Shown here: positions 1 through 8,054 of the stretch, piece after piece
Numbering within the stretch: the stretch's first letter is position 1
Layout of the letters: each line of letters starts with the position of its first letter
Assembly (NCBI GenBank): GCA_025459425.1
Contig: JALOQF010000001.1
Coordinates: forward strand, 1-64,000
From: Myxococcaceae bacterium
Lineage (GTDB): Bacteria; Myxococcota; Myxococcia; Myxococcales; Myxococcaceae
Length of the DNA stretch: 64,000 bases
Direction: 5' to 3'
Notes under the pieces: generated by a model
Database searches by the model: none
Seen by the model: the letters and a program-made list of their open reading frames with translations, nothing else
What the model was told of the DNA's origin: nothing
Program-made: the position numbers and the translations under genes

Positions 1-105
1 AGATCATGCCCGCAGCTTCGACGCGACTCTGGCCAGCGTCGGAACTGATCGCGCGGATGCGTGCTGCTGATCGAGGCCCGAACCCCTGAACGGTTACGCG
101 GTCGA

Positions 106-121
106 AGCATGAACCGTACCG
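106..121 (-). promoter_or_regulatory. Predicted sigma-54 promoter, leftward
   Basis: The minus strand reads CGGTACGGTTCATGCT. GG and GC are separated by exactly 10 nt, with ACGG after the -24 element and TGCT at -12, against the consensus TGGCACGRNNNTTGCW. It fires out of the left edge of the window, divergent to the promoter at 244-259 and sharing the palindrome pair between them. The driven gene lies mostly or wholly beyond position 1; the only leftward ATG before the edge is at 5-7. Confidence 0.55.
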
Positions 122-154
122 GTGCACGCCCCGCCTCTGGGCCACGCCGCGACT

Positions 155-189
155 GCATCACTTCGGTGGAGGCTGCGTCGTTTCGACCG
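155..189. promoter_or_regulatory. Pair of 15-bp palindromic activator sites (weak copies)
   Basis: Two degenerate copies of CCRTCR-N3-YGAYGG: GCATCACTTCGGTGG (155-169) and GCGTCGTTTCGACCG (175-189), each matching 10 of 12 defined positions, with centres 20 bp apart. They lie between two divergent -24/-12 promoters, as do the better copies near 9.6, 12.7 and 19.0 kb. On their own they would be unconvincing; position and spacing support them. Confidence 0.45.
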
Positions 190-243
190 ATGACGCGAGC
201 TGCTGGGGTGTCTTTCGCGCCGGGCAGCCCTCACGGCGGTGCG

Positions 244-259
244 TGGCACGTGCAGTGCT
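244..259 (+). promoter_or_regulatory. Predicted sigma-54 promoter
   Basis: TGGCACGTGCAGTGCT: a full -24 element TGGCACG and a -12 element TGCT at correct spacing. The -12 C (258) is 14 nt before the ATG at 272, so transcription should begin about 2 nt upstream of the start codon, giving a leaderless or nearly leaderless mRNA. Confidence 0.75.
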
Positions 260-271
260 GTCGCCGGTGCG

Positions 272-691
272 ATGAACCCGACTCCGCTCGTCGCTCGAAG
301 TGTCCCGCTGGTCTCGTCGGTCCTCCTGGTGGCCGCCTTCCTCACCACCCAACCCATGCAGCAGGGCCGAGGGACGCCGGCCAAGGAAGGGTCCACCGAG
401 GCCCACGCCGACTCGCCTGGCAACACGGCGCTCACCATTCGGGTCGCGCACCTCGCGCCGCCGGTGCGGGTCGCCGCCGACGCACAGGTCTACGTCGTCT
501 GGGTCCAACCGATGGACGCCGCGCCGAGCAACGTCGGGGTGCTCGAGCTCGCGAAGGACCTCACCGGGAGCCTCACCACGCTGACGCCACACCGCCGCTT
601 CGGCGTGCTCGTCACCCCGGAGCCTTCGGGGCAGGTCGACAAGCCGACGCACCCCGCGGTCTTCAGCGCGCAGGTCGTTCGCACCGAGTGA
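272..691 (+). CDS. Membrane-anchored anti-sigma-like (RskA C-domain-like) protein
   Basis: The 139-residue protein has an N-terminal hydrophobic anchor (about residues 8-26), a short polar linker, and a soluble domain (about 50-139) containing VYVVWVQP, NVGVLELAKDL and FGVLVTPEPSG. These resemble the extracytoplasmic domain of anti-sigma-K (RskA) proteins. No zinc-finger or anti-sigma N-terminal domain is present, so it is probably only the sensory or envelope half. The ATG at 272 was chosen over one at 239 because a sigma-54 promoter ends at 259. The permease gene follows after 6 nt and is probably cotranscribed. The family call is by motif memory and moderate. Confidence 0.6.
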   Translation: MNPTPLVARSVPLVSSVLLVAAFLTTQPMQQGRGTPAKEGSTEAHADSPGNTALTIRVAHLAPPVRVAADAQVYVVWVQPMDAAPSNVGVLELAKDLTGSLTTLTPHRRFGVLVTPEPSGQVDKPTHPAVFSAQVVRTE

Positions 692-697
692 CCGGCG

Positions 698-1714
698 ATG
701 GTGATGCCGCGCGAGCCTGCCCTGACGTGGGCCGCGCTGGCCCTCGTCGGGCTGTCGGGGCTGGTGATGTGGCCGTTGTGGCCGGCGCTCGTCCTCGCCG
801 CGTGGACGGCGGGGCTCATGCAGCCGCTGTTGAGGCGGTTCGAGCGGGGCCTCCGGGGGCGGCGCCGCGCGGGGGCGGCGCTGTCGCTGCTGCTCTTCGT
901 CGCGCTGGCGCTGCCGTTGAGCCTCGTGACGGTCGGCGTGGTGTCGGGCGCCGGCGACGTGATCGCCTCGGTGCAGGCCTCGCCGTCGGCCCGGGGCGCG
1001 CTCGAGAGCCTCTTGTCGTCTTCGGACGAGGTCTTGCCGCTCCCGTCGACGCTCAACGAAGCGCTCGCCCTGGGGAAGCGCTCGGGGGCCCGGGGCTTCG
1101 ACGTGCTGACGCGCTTTGCGGGCGCGGCCGTCACCGGCCTGGTCGGCCTCTTCATCTACTTCGCCGGCGCCTACACGCTGCTGGTCGACGCGCCGGCGCT
1201 GTGGGCCTGGTGGCTCGCGCGCGCGCCCTTCTCGCAGGCCGTGTCCGAGCGGTTCGCCGCGGCTTTTCACCAGACGGGGCGCGGGCTGCTCGTCGGCGTC
1301 GGCCTCACGGTGCTGAGCCAGGGCCTCGTCGCCACCGTCATCTACGCCGCGCTCGGCGTGCCGCGCGCGTGGGTCCTCGGGCCCATCACCGGGCTGGCCT
1401 CCATCGTTCCCTTCGTCGGCACCAGCCTCGTGTGGGGGCCCATCGCGCTGGGGCTCTTCTTCACCGACCGGCCCGGGCGCGCCGCGCTGCTCGTCGTGCT
1501 CGGCGTCGCGGTCATCGGCAGCGTCGACAACCTGCTGCGGCCCCTCTTCGCGCGCTGGGGAGCGCTCGAGCTGCCGCTGTTCCTCCTCTTCGTCTCGGTC
1601 TTCGGCGGGCTGGCAGCGTTCGGCACCTGGGGCGCGCTGCTGGGGCCGCTGGTGGTTCGGCTGACGGTCGAGGCGGTGACGCTGGTGGCCGAGCGCGCGC
1701 CTCCATCATCGTGA
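698..1714 (+). CDS. AI-2E family transporter (PerM/UPF0118-like)
   Basis: A 338-residue polytopic membrane protein with about seven to eight hydrophobic segments. The C-terminal half carries the family hallmarks: a long GVPRAWVLGPITGLASIVPFVG region, then GSVDNLLRPL and GALLGPLVV. Family members have been linked to autoinducer-2 export or sodium/proton antiport; the substrate cannot be told from sequence. It is the second gene of the operon from the sigma-54 promoter at 244-259. Its stop codon (1712-1714) lies inside the first palindrome controlling the next transcription unit. Confidence 0.85.
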   Translation: MVMPREPALTWAALALVGLSGLVMWPLWPALVLAAWTAGLMQPLLRRFERGLRGRRRAGAALSLLLFVALALPLSLVTVGVVSGAGDVIASVQASPSARGALESLLSSSDEVLPLPSTLNEALALGKRSGARGFDVLTRFAGAAVTGLVGLFIYFAGAYTLLVDAPALWAWWLARAPFSQAVSERFAAAFHQTGRGLLVGVGLTVLSQGLVATVIYAALGVPRAWVLGPITGLASIVPFVGTSLVWGPIALGLFFTDRPGRAALLVVLGVAVIGSVDNLLRPLFARWGALELPLFLLFVSVFGGLAAFGTWGALLGPLVVRLTVEAVTLVAERAPPSS

Positions 1715-1737
1715 CGGCCCGCCTTTCACGTTGATGG
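1703..1737. promoter_or_regulatory. Pair of 15-bp palindromic activator sites
   Basis: CCATCATCGTGACGG (1703-1717) matches CCRTCR-N3-YGAYGG at every defined position. CTTTCACGTTGATGG (1723-1737) keeps the right half perfectly. Centres are 20 bp apart, and the second lies about 42 bp upstream of the -24 GG of the promoter at 1771. The first site overlaps the stop codon of the permease gene. Confidence 0.7.
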
Positions 1738-1770
1738 GGCCTGGCGGGCGGTGTCGGCGGTAGCCGCCAA

Positions 1771-1786
1771 TGGCACGCGCGGTGCT
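1771..1786 (+). promoter_or_regulatory. Predicted sigma-54 promoter
   Basis: TGGCACGCGCGGTGCT, nearly identical to the minus-strand promoter at 9536-9551 (TGGCACGCCCGATGCT). Expected transcription start is near 1797, leaving a leader of about 43 nt with an AAGGAG ribosome-binding site before the ATG at 1840. Probably drives the three genes 1840-3806. Confidence 0.8.
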
Positions 1787-1839
1787 GCACCAGCGGGCAG
1801 GGGAAGCCCCCCGTTCCACCGCAGCACAAGGAGCCCATC

Positions 1840-2613
1840 ATGCAGACCATCGAGCGCTACGTCGTCGCGAGTTTTGACACCCACGCGCGAGCAGCGGCCG
1901 CCGTGCGCCGGCTCGGGCTCGAGGGCATCGACCTGCGCCGGCTCGCCATCGTGGGGAAGGACTTTCGCACCGAGCAGCATGCCCTCGGGCTCTTCACCCT
2001 GGGCGACACGGTGCGCCGGCAGGCCTCGCGGGCCGCCTCGTTCGGAGCCCTGGGTGGCCTGATTTTCGGGAGCGGGCTGGTCGGCAGGCCCTTCGGAGGC
2101 CCCGTGAATGCGTCGGGAGCGCTCCTGCTGTGGCTGCTGGGGGGCTTCGTCGGCGCGCTGCTGGGCGCGCTCGTGGGGGCCGTCGGTGGCGTGCTGCTGA
2201 GCCGCGGCCCGAAGTCCGAGCGGCCGGTGAAGTACGGGCCCGAGGTGCAGACGGGGACGTTCCTCGTCACCGCCCGGGGGTCGGACCTCGTGCTGCGGCA
2301 GGCGAGGGCGATTCTCGGCGAGTGGGGCGCCGCCAGGCCGCTGGCTCCCGTGAAGTCCCACGGCACGCACGCGACCCGGCAGAGCGTGCTGGCGCTCCTC
2401 GACCCAGGTGAGGCCGCCGCGGTGGGCACGGCCCTGAACGACGGGGACGAGTACCTCGACCTCGCGCACCTCGACCGCGGCGTTCAGCACGTTCACCGCG
2501 TGCCGGTGCTCGAGGCCGGGCTGCTCCCGCGCAAGGCGGTGACGGAGCGAACGTGGCGCGCCGTGCTCGAGCACCTCGAGCAGGAACGTCTGGGCGCTGC
2601 GGCGGCGAGCTGA
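1840..2613 (+). CDS. General-stress-type protein with central membrane hairpin
   Basis: This 257-residue protein starts with MQTIERYVVASFDTHARA, like the N-terminal domain of general stress proteins of the YflT/GSP17M or DUF1269 type (residues about 1-60). A Gly/Leu-rich segment (about 68-125) follows that can form two membrane helices, with a short glycine-zipper-like GALLGALVGAVGG. The C-terminal half is polar and unrecognised. A ribosome-binding site (AAGGAG) precedes the ATG. It heads a three-gene unit with the two outer-membrane-type proteins downstream, under sigma-54 control. The molecular function is unknown; a stress role is inferred from the N-terminal family and the regulon. Confidence 0.65.
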   Translation: MQTIERYVVASFDTHARAAAAVRRLGLEGIDLRRLAIVGKDFRTEQHALGLFTLGDTVRRQASRAASFGALGGLIFGSGLVGRPFGGPVNASGALLLWLLGGFVGALLGALVGAVGGVLLSRGPKSERPVKYGPEVQTGTFLVTARGSDLVLRQARAILGEWGAARPLAPVKSHGTHATRQSVLALLDPGEAAAVGTALNDGDEYLDLAHLDRGVQHVHRVPVLEAGLLPRKAVTERTWRAVLEHLEQERLGAAAAS

Positions 2614-2622
2614 GGAGCGACC

Positions 2623-3168
2623 ATGGTGCGCGCGCGCTCCGCTGCTCGATGCCCGGTGCTGGCGGCCTGCCTGGTGGCCGTGACGTCGGCGGCGCCGGCG
2701 CTGGGCGACGACCGCCTCGCGCTCACGGGCCCCGTGCGTGGCGTCGTGGTGACGAACTACGGTGACCTGCTCAACGGGGCCATCTCCATCGAGCTCGAGC
2801 AGCGCCTCTTCGGGTGGCTCGGGGTCGAGCTCGGCGTCGGCATGAAGGGCTTCAGGGGGCCCTTCGACGTTCGCGAGGTGTGGCCCACCTTCGCCTTCGC
2901 GGAAGCGGGCGTGCGCCTGTACCCGCTCGGCCGCGGCCCCTCGGGTGTCTGGTTCGGGCCCACAGCGCGGGGGCTCGTGCTGGTGACGAAGGACGAGGGG
3001 CCACCGCCGCGGCTCTTCGGCTGGAGCCTTGGCGGCGCGCTCGGGTACCACTTCGTCGTCGCGCCGCGCTTCGTGGGGCAGGTCGCGCTGGGCGCCTCGG
3101 TCGCGGACTTCGGCGCTGGCGCCACCTTCGAGCCCCGCGTGCGCCTCGGCCTCGGCTTCACCTTCTGA
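2623..3168 (+). CDS. Outer-membrane beta-barrel-like protein, paralogue of 16429-16986
   Basis: A 181-residue protein with a signal peptide (about residues 1-27, cleaved near ALG) and alternating hydrophobic/polar strands rich in aromatic residues and glycine. It ends in RLGLGFTF, a terminal Phe typical of outer-membrane barrels. It shares GDLLNG, FRGPF, GVRLYPL, WFGP and the C-terminal RLGLG motif with the protein encoded at 16429-16986, so the two form a family found twice in this cluster. It begins 9 nt after the stress-protein gene with a GGAG ribosome-binding site. No specific channel function can be assigned. Confidence 0.7.
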   Translation: MVRARSAARCPVLAACLVAVTSAAPALGDDRLALTGPVRGVVVTNYGDLLNGAISIELEQRLFGWLGVELGVGMKGFRGPFDVREVWPTFAFAEAGVRLYPLGRGPSGVWFGPTARGLVLVTKDEGPPPRLFGWSLGGALGYHFVVAPRFVGQVALGASVADFGAGATFEPRVRLGLGFTF

Positions 3169-3200
3169 CGTCGCCCCCACCACCAACCCTGGAGCCCTGC

Positions 3201-3806
3201 ATGTCTCGACCCGCGTGGACCGCGTCGCCCCCCCTTCGTCGCCTCATCACGGCGGTCGCGCTGGCGCTCGGCCTGTCGATGGCGCTGCCCGCCCACGCAG
3301 CCGAGGCTGGCCCGTCGCTGTCGACGGGAGCTTTGCTGCACTCGACGCACGGCCCGTCGCTGTTGCTCGGGCAGAACTCGATGGGGCGCAACCGCTTCGC
3401 GAACTTCCGCGTCGAGCTCCACCTCGCCTTCAACTGGTACGGCGGCGTCGGAGGCGGCGCGCGGCTCGAATTCCCCATCGCGCCGCTGGGCATCCTCTCG
3501 GAGGTCGACGACGAGATTGCGCTGAGCGTCGGCGCCGAGGTCTTCTACTTCTACACGCCGGGCTTCTCGGGCCTCGGGGTGTCGCCGCTCGTCGCGCTCC
3601 AGTGGAACTTCTACCTCGCGAACGTCTTCTCCATCTTTCCGGAGGTCGGCGTGGCCTTCATCTTCGGCCCGGGCCGTGACCGCTACTGGGGCACCTTCGT
3701 GGCGCCATTCCTCGGGTTCGGCGCGCGCTTCCACTTCACCGACCGCAACGCGCTGGTGCTCCGGGTCGGCTGGCCGGCGGGCCTGCAGCTGGGCGTGACG
3801 TTCTGA
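3201..3806 (+). CDS. Predicted outer-membrane protein
   Basis: A 201-residue protein with a clear signal peptide (hydrophobic stretch about residues 15-32, then PAHAAEAG). About eight amphipathic strands rich in Phe, Tyr and Gly follow, ending in QLGVTF. This suggests a small outer-membrane beta-barrel; I cannot place it in a named family. It is the last gene of the unit begun at 1840 (32 nt gap). The 31-bp tandem array starts about 35 nt after its stop. Confidence 0.65.
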   Translation: MSRPAWTASPPLRRLITAVALALGLSMALPAHAAEAGPSLSTGALLHSTHGPSLLLGQNSMGRNRFANFRVELHLAFNWYGGVGGGARLEFPIAPLGILSEVDDEIALSVGAEVFYFYTPGFSGLGVSPLVALQWNFYLANVFSIFPEVGVAFIFGPGRDRYWGTFVAPFLGFGARFHFTDRNALVLRVGWPAGLQLGVTF

Positions 3807-3841
3807 CGGAAGTGTGAAGCAGCCTGCGGGGGGAAACTCCG

Positions 3842-4347
3842 TCGTTCTGGTCGGCTCGGCGTCGTGCGCTCCGTCGTTCTGGGCTGCTCGGCGTCGTGCG
3901 CTCCGTCGTTCTGGCCAGCGCGCCGTCGGGAGCTTCGTCGCTCTGGCCGTTCGCCGTCGGGAGTTCGTCGGTCTGGCCGTTCGCCGTCGTGCGTTCCGTC
4001 GTTCTGGCTGTTCGCCATCGTGCGCTCCGTCGCCCTGGCCAGCGCGGCGTCGGGAGTTTTGTCGTTCTGGCCGTTCGCTGTCGTGCGTCCCGTCGTTCCG
4101 GCCAGCGCGCTGTCGCGCCCTCCGTCCTTCTGGCCAGCGCGGCGCCGGGAGTTTCGTCGGTCTGGCTGTTCGCCGTCGTGCGCTCCGTCGTTTCGGCCAG
4201 CGCGGCGTCGGGAGTTTCGTCGCTCTGGCTGCTCGCCGTCGTGCGTCCCGTCGTTTCGGCCAGCGCGGCGTCGGGAGTTTCGACGTTCTGGCCGTTCGCC
4301 GTCGTGTGCTCCATCAGTCCGGGCTGCTGGCCGACTCGGTGTCGTGC
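3842..4347. repeat. 31-32 bp tandem repeat array, about 16 copies
   Basis: Sixteen degenerate head-to-tail units start with TCGTTCTGGCC or a close variant. Two subtypes recur, one continuing AGCGCGGCGTCGGGAGTTTCG-like and one GTTCGCCGTCGTGCGCTCCG-like, often alternating. The array fills the whole gap between two convergent genes (stop at 3806, stop at 4358). Reading frames are open on both strands, but this follows from repetition and base composition. There are no unique spacers, so it is not CRISPR. Its function is unknown. Confidence 0.85.
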
Positions 4348-4357
4348 GTAGCCACCC

Positions 4358-5461
4358 TCAGGCGCCCGCCTTCGCCGCGAGGGCGGCGCCGTGGAGCATC
4401 ACCAACTCACCGAGGTTCTCGGCGGTGACGAGGCCCACCACCCGCCCAGCGTCGACGACTGGCATCGAGCGGCAGTCCGACGTGCGCAGCCGGGCCCACG
4501 CCGCGTCGAGCCGCTCGCCGGGTTCGGCCGTCTCGAAGCGGCGGGTCATCACCGCCTGGGTCTCGACCGTCGGGCCCCCGGCGCTCAGGCCCTCGACAAG
4601 GCGGGCGCGCGTCAAGACGCCGACGAGGCCGTTGGCGCCGTCGACCACCGGGAAGTCGACCTGCGCGCCGGCGAGGAGCGCCTGCGCGGCGACCGCCAGC
4701 CCGTCGTGCGGCGCCAGCACCCGGAAGTCGGTCTGCATCGCCGCTCGAACGGTGAGCCCCGCGAGGGCCGCCTTCGTCTGCTCGGCCCCGGCTTCGGCGG
4801 CCGCGCCGAACCACACGAAGACGGCGACGAGCACCAGCACCGGGTTGACGAACACGCCGAGCAGGCCCAGCGCCACGGCGAAGGCCTGGCCAATCGCCGC
4901 CGCCGTTCTCGTCGCGCGGGCGGCGCCCTGGCGCATGGCGAGCAGCGCGCGCAGCACCCGGCCGCCGTCCATCGGGAACGCCGGGAGCAGGTTGAAGGCC
5001 GCGAGGCTCACGTTCACCCACGCCAGCCTCGTCAGCAGGGGCGCGCGCGTGAGCTGCGTCGCGTCGGGCGCGTCGAGGCCGGGCGACCCGCCCAGGAGCC
5101 ACACGACGCCCACGAGGAGCCCCGCGATGACCACGTTCACCGCCGGGCCCGCGAGCGCCACGAGCAGCTCGTGCGCCGGCTTCTCGGGCATGCGCTCGAG
5201 GCGCGCCACGCCGCCGATGGGGAGCAGGGTGATGTCCTTCGTCGTGATGCCGAAGCGCCGGGCCATGAGCGCGTGACCGAGCTCGTGCAGCACCACGCTG
5301 GTGAAGACGAGCGCCACGAAGCCCACGGCCACCGCCGCGGCCCCGACGTTGCGCTCGCGCAGGTACTGGTTCGTGCCCACCCAGCCGAGCAGCAGCAGAA
5401 ACGTCGCGTGCACGTACACGTCGATGCCGAACAGCCGACCCGCTCGCCAGGCCCACCGCAT
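4358..5461 (-). CDS. Site-2 protease family zinc metalloprotease with C-terminal CBS pair
   Basis: A 367-residue polytopic protease of the M50 (SpoIVFB/Rip) type. HELGH lies in a membrane helix (about residue 59) and supplies two zinc ligands and the catalytic Glu. The third ligand region is FPMDGGRVLRALLA (about 165). Two CBS domains (about 245-360) probably bind adenosine nucleotides and gate the enzyme. Such enzymes cut membrane-embedded substrates such as anti-sigma factors, so the anti-sigma-like protein at 272 is a speculative candidate. Start chosen at MRWAW; another ATG lies nine codons upstream. A weak sigma-54-like motif lies on its strand at 5534-5549. Confidence 0.85.
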   Translation of the reverse strand: MRWAWRAGRLFGIDVYVHATFLLLLGWVGTNQYLRERNVGAAAVAVGFVALVFTSVVLHELGHALMARRFGITTKDITLLPIGGVARLERMPEKPAHELLVALAGPAVNVVIAGLLVGVVWLLGGSPGLDAPDATQLTRAPLLTRLAWVNVSLAAFNLLPAFPMDGGRVLRALLAMRQGAARATRTAAAIGQAFAVALGLLGVFVNPVLVLVAVFVWFGAAAEAGAEQTKAALAGLTVRAAMQTDFRVLAPHDGLAVAAQALLAGAQVDFPVVDGANGLVGVLTRARLVEGLSAGGPTVETQAVMTRRFETAEPGERLDAAWARLRTSDCRSMPVVDAGRVVGLVTAENLGELVMLHGAALAAKAGA

Positions 5462-5585
5462 GGAGACGCCTCTCAGCCGTCGAACCATCGCTGCGCGAGG
5501 TGGCGCGACAGCCCGCTCGACGACAGGGGCCGATGCAGGGCGCGGGCCGCCCCAGGCCTGGGAGGACTCGACGCGACCCCAGTGT

Positions 5586-5601
5586 GGGCTCGCCGGTTGC
5601 A
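5586..5601 (+). promoter_or_regulatory. Predicted sigma-54 promoter
   Basis: GGGCTCGCCGGTTGCA has the full TTGCA -12 element and GGGC at -24 with 10-nt spacing. Expected start near 5612 gives a 33-nt leader with GAGGGAG before the ATG at 5645. Upstream palindromes are poor: CCATCGCTGCGCGAG at 5485-5499 matches 9 of 12, so membership in the palindrome regulon is uncertain. Confidence 0.6.
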
Positions 5602-5644
5602 CGGCCCGAGGCCGCAGTTCACCCGAACCAACGAGGGAGCACGC

Positions 5645-6106
5645 ATGAACGTCGAAGAACTCATGAACGCGAAGGCCTTCACCTGTCACCCGCAAGACGC
5701 GCTGAAGGTGGCGGCCGAGCTGATGTGGACGCACGACATCGGCTGCGTGGTGGTGGTCGACCACGACGGGAAGGCGCTCGGCATGGTGACCGACCGCGAC
5801 CTGCTGATGTGCGCGTTCCTCAACGACCGCGCGCTCGGTGACGAGCCGGTCTCGCGGGCGATGTCGAAGGAGCTCCATGCGGTGCGGGTGGGGGAGCCGA
5901 TGCACGTGGCCGAGGCGATGATGAAGGGCCGGCAGGTGCGCAGGCTGGCCGTGCTCGACCAGGCCGGGAAGGTCGCCGGGGTGCTGTCCCTCAACGACCT
6001 CGCGCTGGCGGCCGGGCCGAAGAAGGGCATCAAGCCCGAGGGCGTGGCCGCCACGCTCGCGTCCATCTGCCAGCCGCGCAGCGCCTCGGCAGCGGCCCAC
6101 GCGTAA
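5645..6106 (+). CDS. CBS-domain protein
   Basis: This 153-residue protein is almost entirely two CBS motifs (about residues 3-60 and 68-128), with MVTDRDLLMCAFLNDRAL and VAGVLSLNDLAL as the conserved ends. Such stand-alone pairs bind AMP, ATP, NAD or similar ligands and act as energy sensors on partner proteins. It diverges from the site-2 protease, which carries its own CBS pair, and ends about 100 nt from the convergent gene for the V4R activator. A sigma-54 promoter precedes it, so it may be a target of that activator. Confidence 0.85.
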   Translation: MNVEELMNAKAFTCHPQDALKVAAELMWTHDIGCVVVVDHDGKALGMVTDRDLLMCAFLNDRALGDEPVSRAMSKELHAVRVGEPMHVAEAMMKGRQVRRLAVLDQAGKVAGVLSLNDLALAAGPKKGIKPEGVAATLASICQPRSASAAAHA

Positions 6107-6207
6107 GGGCCCTGGGCGGCACCGGCGTCAGGGGCTCGCGGGCTGGCCCCGCGGGCCCTGCGTCGCGCGGCGTGCCTACAGCAGTGGGCCCGGAGCTGAC
6201 GACGTCG

Positions 6208-7800
6208 TCAGGTCGGCTTGCGGGCGCCGTAGCGCTTGAGCTTCCGGTACAGGGTGGCCGAGCCGATGTGGAGCTGCTCGGCCGTGCGCGTCTGGTTGCC
6301 GTTGTTCGCCGTGAGCGCCGCGAGAATGTACTCGCGCTCGACGTCGTCGAGGTGCCGCACCGTGCCGGCCGTCGGCAGCGGCGTGCTGGGCACGAGCTGC
6401 AAGTCGGTGGGCAGGTCCTCGACCTCGATGCGCTGGCCGCGGGCCACGGCGACGGCGCGCTCCATCACGTTCTCGAGCTCGCGCACGTTGCCCGGCCAGG
6501 GCGATGCCAGCACGATGGCCGCCGCCTCGGGGCTCAGCCCTTCGACGGGCCGGCGCATGCGGGTGGCGGCCTCGGAGAGCAGCTGCCTCGCGAGCGGCAG
6601 CACGTCTTCGCGGCGCTCCCGCAGGCTCGGCACGCGCAGCTCGATGACCTTGAGGCGGTAGTAGAGGTCTTGCCGGAAGGTGCCCGCGTCGACGGCCTTC
6701 TGCAGGTCGCGGTTGGTGGCGGTGATGATGCGCACGTCGACGGGGCGGTTGCGGTTCTCGCCGACGCGCCGAATCTCGCGCTGCTGCACTGCCCGTAACA
6801 GCTTCACCTGCATGCCCGCCGACACCTCGCCCACCTCGTCGAGGAAGAGCGTGCCGCCGTTCGCGGCCTCGAAGAGCCCGGGCCGGTCGCTGGTGGCGCC
6901 GGTGAAGGCGCCGCGGTGGTGGCCGAACAGCTCGCTCTCGAGCAACGTCTCGGTGATGGCCCCGCAGTTGACGGTGATGAAGGGCCCCGCGGCGCGCGCC
7001 GAGCGCTGGTGCACGAGGCGGGCGATGCGCTCCTTGCCGCTCCCGCTCTCGCCGGTGATGAGCACGGTCGAGTCGACGGGCGCGATGCGGCACGCCAGCT
7101 CGACGAGCGAGCGCATCGCGGGGCTGAGCGTCACCAGGCCGTCGACGGTGATGGGGGTCGAGGGCAGCGGCCGGGGCAGCGGCGCCATCGCGGCCTCGGC
7201 GTCGACCAGCCAGGGCACCCGGTACGAGGTCTCGGCCGACAGGGCCTCGTCGCGCAGCTTCCCACGCTGGGCGGCTTCCCACGCGTCGAGGCGCTGCACG
7301 ACGAAGTGACACGTCCGGTCGCCGCGCGCCCGGCACTTGTCTTCCACCGCCACCGTGCGGTGCTGGGCGAGCCGGCTGAGCGCGCCCGAGAGCAACCCGC
7401 TCAATACCCAGCAGCAGGGCGCGTCGGCGTGACCGAGGTGGGCCAGGTGCTGATCCGCTTCCCAGCTCGCCTCGAGCGAGACGCCGCCATCGTCGAGCAG
7501 GTCGGCGCCAGCGACGAGCCGGTAGAAGCCATGGAGCCCGTGCAGCCGCGCCACGCCCTCGGCGGTGCGCAGGGACGGGACCTGGTCGGTGACGCCCACG
7601 CTCCGCCAGCCGGCCGCGTAGCCCAGCTGCAGGAGCACCGCGCGCGCCTGCGCCGCACCCACCTGCGCGAGCAGCGCCTGACGCAGGGTGCCCAACGAGT
7701 CCACGTCGAGCAGCACCGCGCGGTGCCCGCCGAACCGCACGAGGCCGACATCGGGATCGAGCTCGAGCAGCTCGGGATAATCGAGGTCGCCTGGCTTCAT
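6208..7800 (-). CDS. Sigma-54-dependent activator with XylR_N/V4R sensor, AAA+ and Fis domains
   Basis: A 530-residue bacterial enhancer-binding protein. Residues about 10-120 match XylR_N; about 130-195 form a V4R (4-vinyl reductase) sensor with CCWVLSGLLSGALS and VEDKCRARGDRTCHF, the usual conserved cysteines. An AAA+ domain follows with Walker A GESGSGKE (about 249), GAFTGA (about 296, the sigma-54 contact loop), GGTLFLDEVGE (Walker B) and an arginine-finger region, then a Fis-type helix-turn-helix (about 490-530). V4R domains bind small molecules or metal. The start at 7800 has a GGGGGAAGGG ribosome-binding site; an upstream ATG at 7830 is less likely. It is the natural candidate to bind the palindromes of this cluster. 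Confidence 0.93.
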   Translation of the reverse strand: MKPGDLDYPELLELDPDVGLVRFGGHRAVLLDVDSLGTLRQALLAQVGAAQARAVLLQLGYAAGWRSVGVTDQVPSLRTAEGVARLHGLHGFYRLVAGADLLDDGGVSLEASWEADQHLAHLGHADAPCCWVLSGLLSGALSRLAQHRTVAVEDKCRARGDRTCHFVVQRLDAWEAAQRGKLRDEALSAETSYRVPWLVDAEAAMAPLPRPLPSTPITVDGLVTLSPAMRSLVELACRIAPVDSTVLITGESGSGKERIARLVHQRSARAAGPFITVNCGAITETLLESELFGHHRGAFTGATSDRPGLFEAANGGTLFLDEVGEVSAGMQVKLLRAVQQREIRRVGENRNRPVDVRIITATNRDLQKAVDAGTFRQDLYYRLKVIELRVPSLRERREDVLPLARQLLSEAATRMRRPVEGLSPEAAAIVLASPWPGNVRELENVMERAVAVARGQRIEVEDLPTDLQLVPSTPLPTAGTVRHLDDVEREYILAALTANNGNQTRTAEQLHIGSATLYRKLKRYGARKPT

Positions 7801-8054
7801 GTGTTCAGCCCTTCCCCCGAACTGCCTCATCGAGTGAACCCCACGCTACTCTTCACGTGCGCCGAACGCGAGGCGCGGCCTCACGAACGTGGTCGTTTCG
7901 ACCCGACCGACGCGCGTGAATGATCAGACCACCGCACCACGCCCCGTGACGGGCGCTGCCCCACCGACGGCGCAGGAAGCGTGCGGGCCCGTCGTCGACG
8001 TGCCGGGGGCCACGGTGGATCAGCAGAGGCCCCCCCGGTACGGCACGGTGCCCG

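Noticed and set aside
61-1734. Long plus-strand frame of 557 codons
   Set aside because: Arg/Ala-rich shadow of the permease gene in another frame; the permease frame has the family motifs and codon bias.
3842-4347. CRISPR array
   Set aside because: Units are contiguous and degenerate with no unique spacers, no leader and no cas genes nearby.
5534-5549. Leftward sigma-54 promoter for the site-2 protease (CGGCCCGCGCCCTGCA)
   Set aside because: The spacing fits, but the -24 element is poor and no palindrome pair lies upstream; GG-N10-GC is frequent by chance at this base composition.
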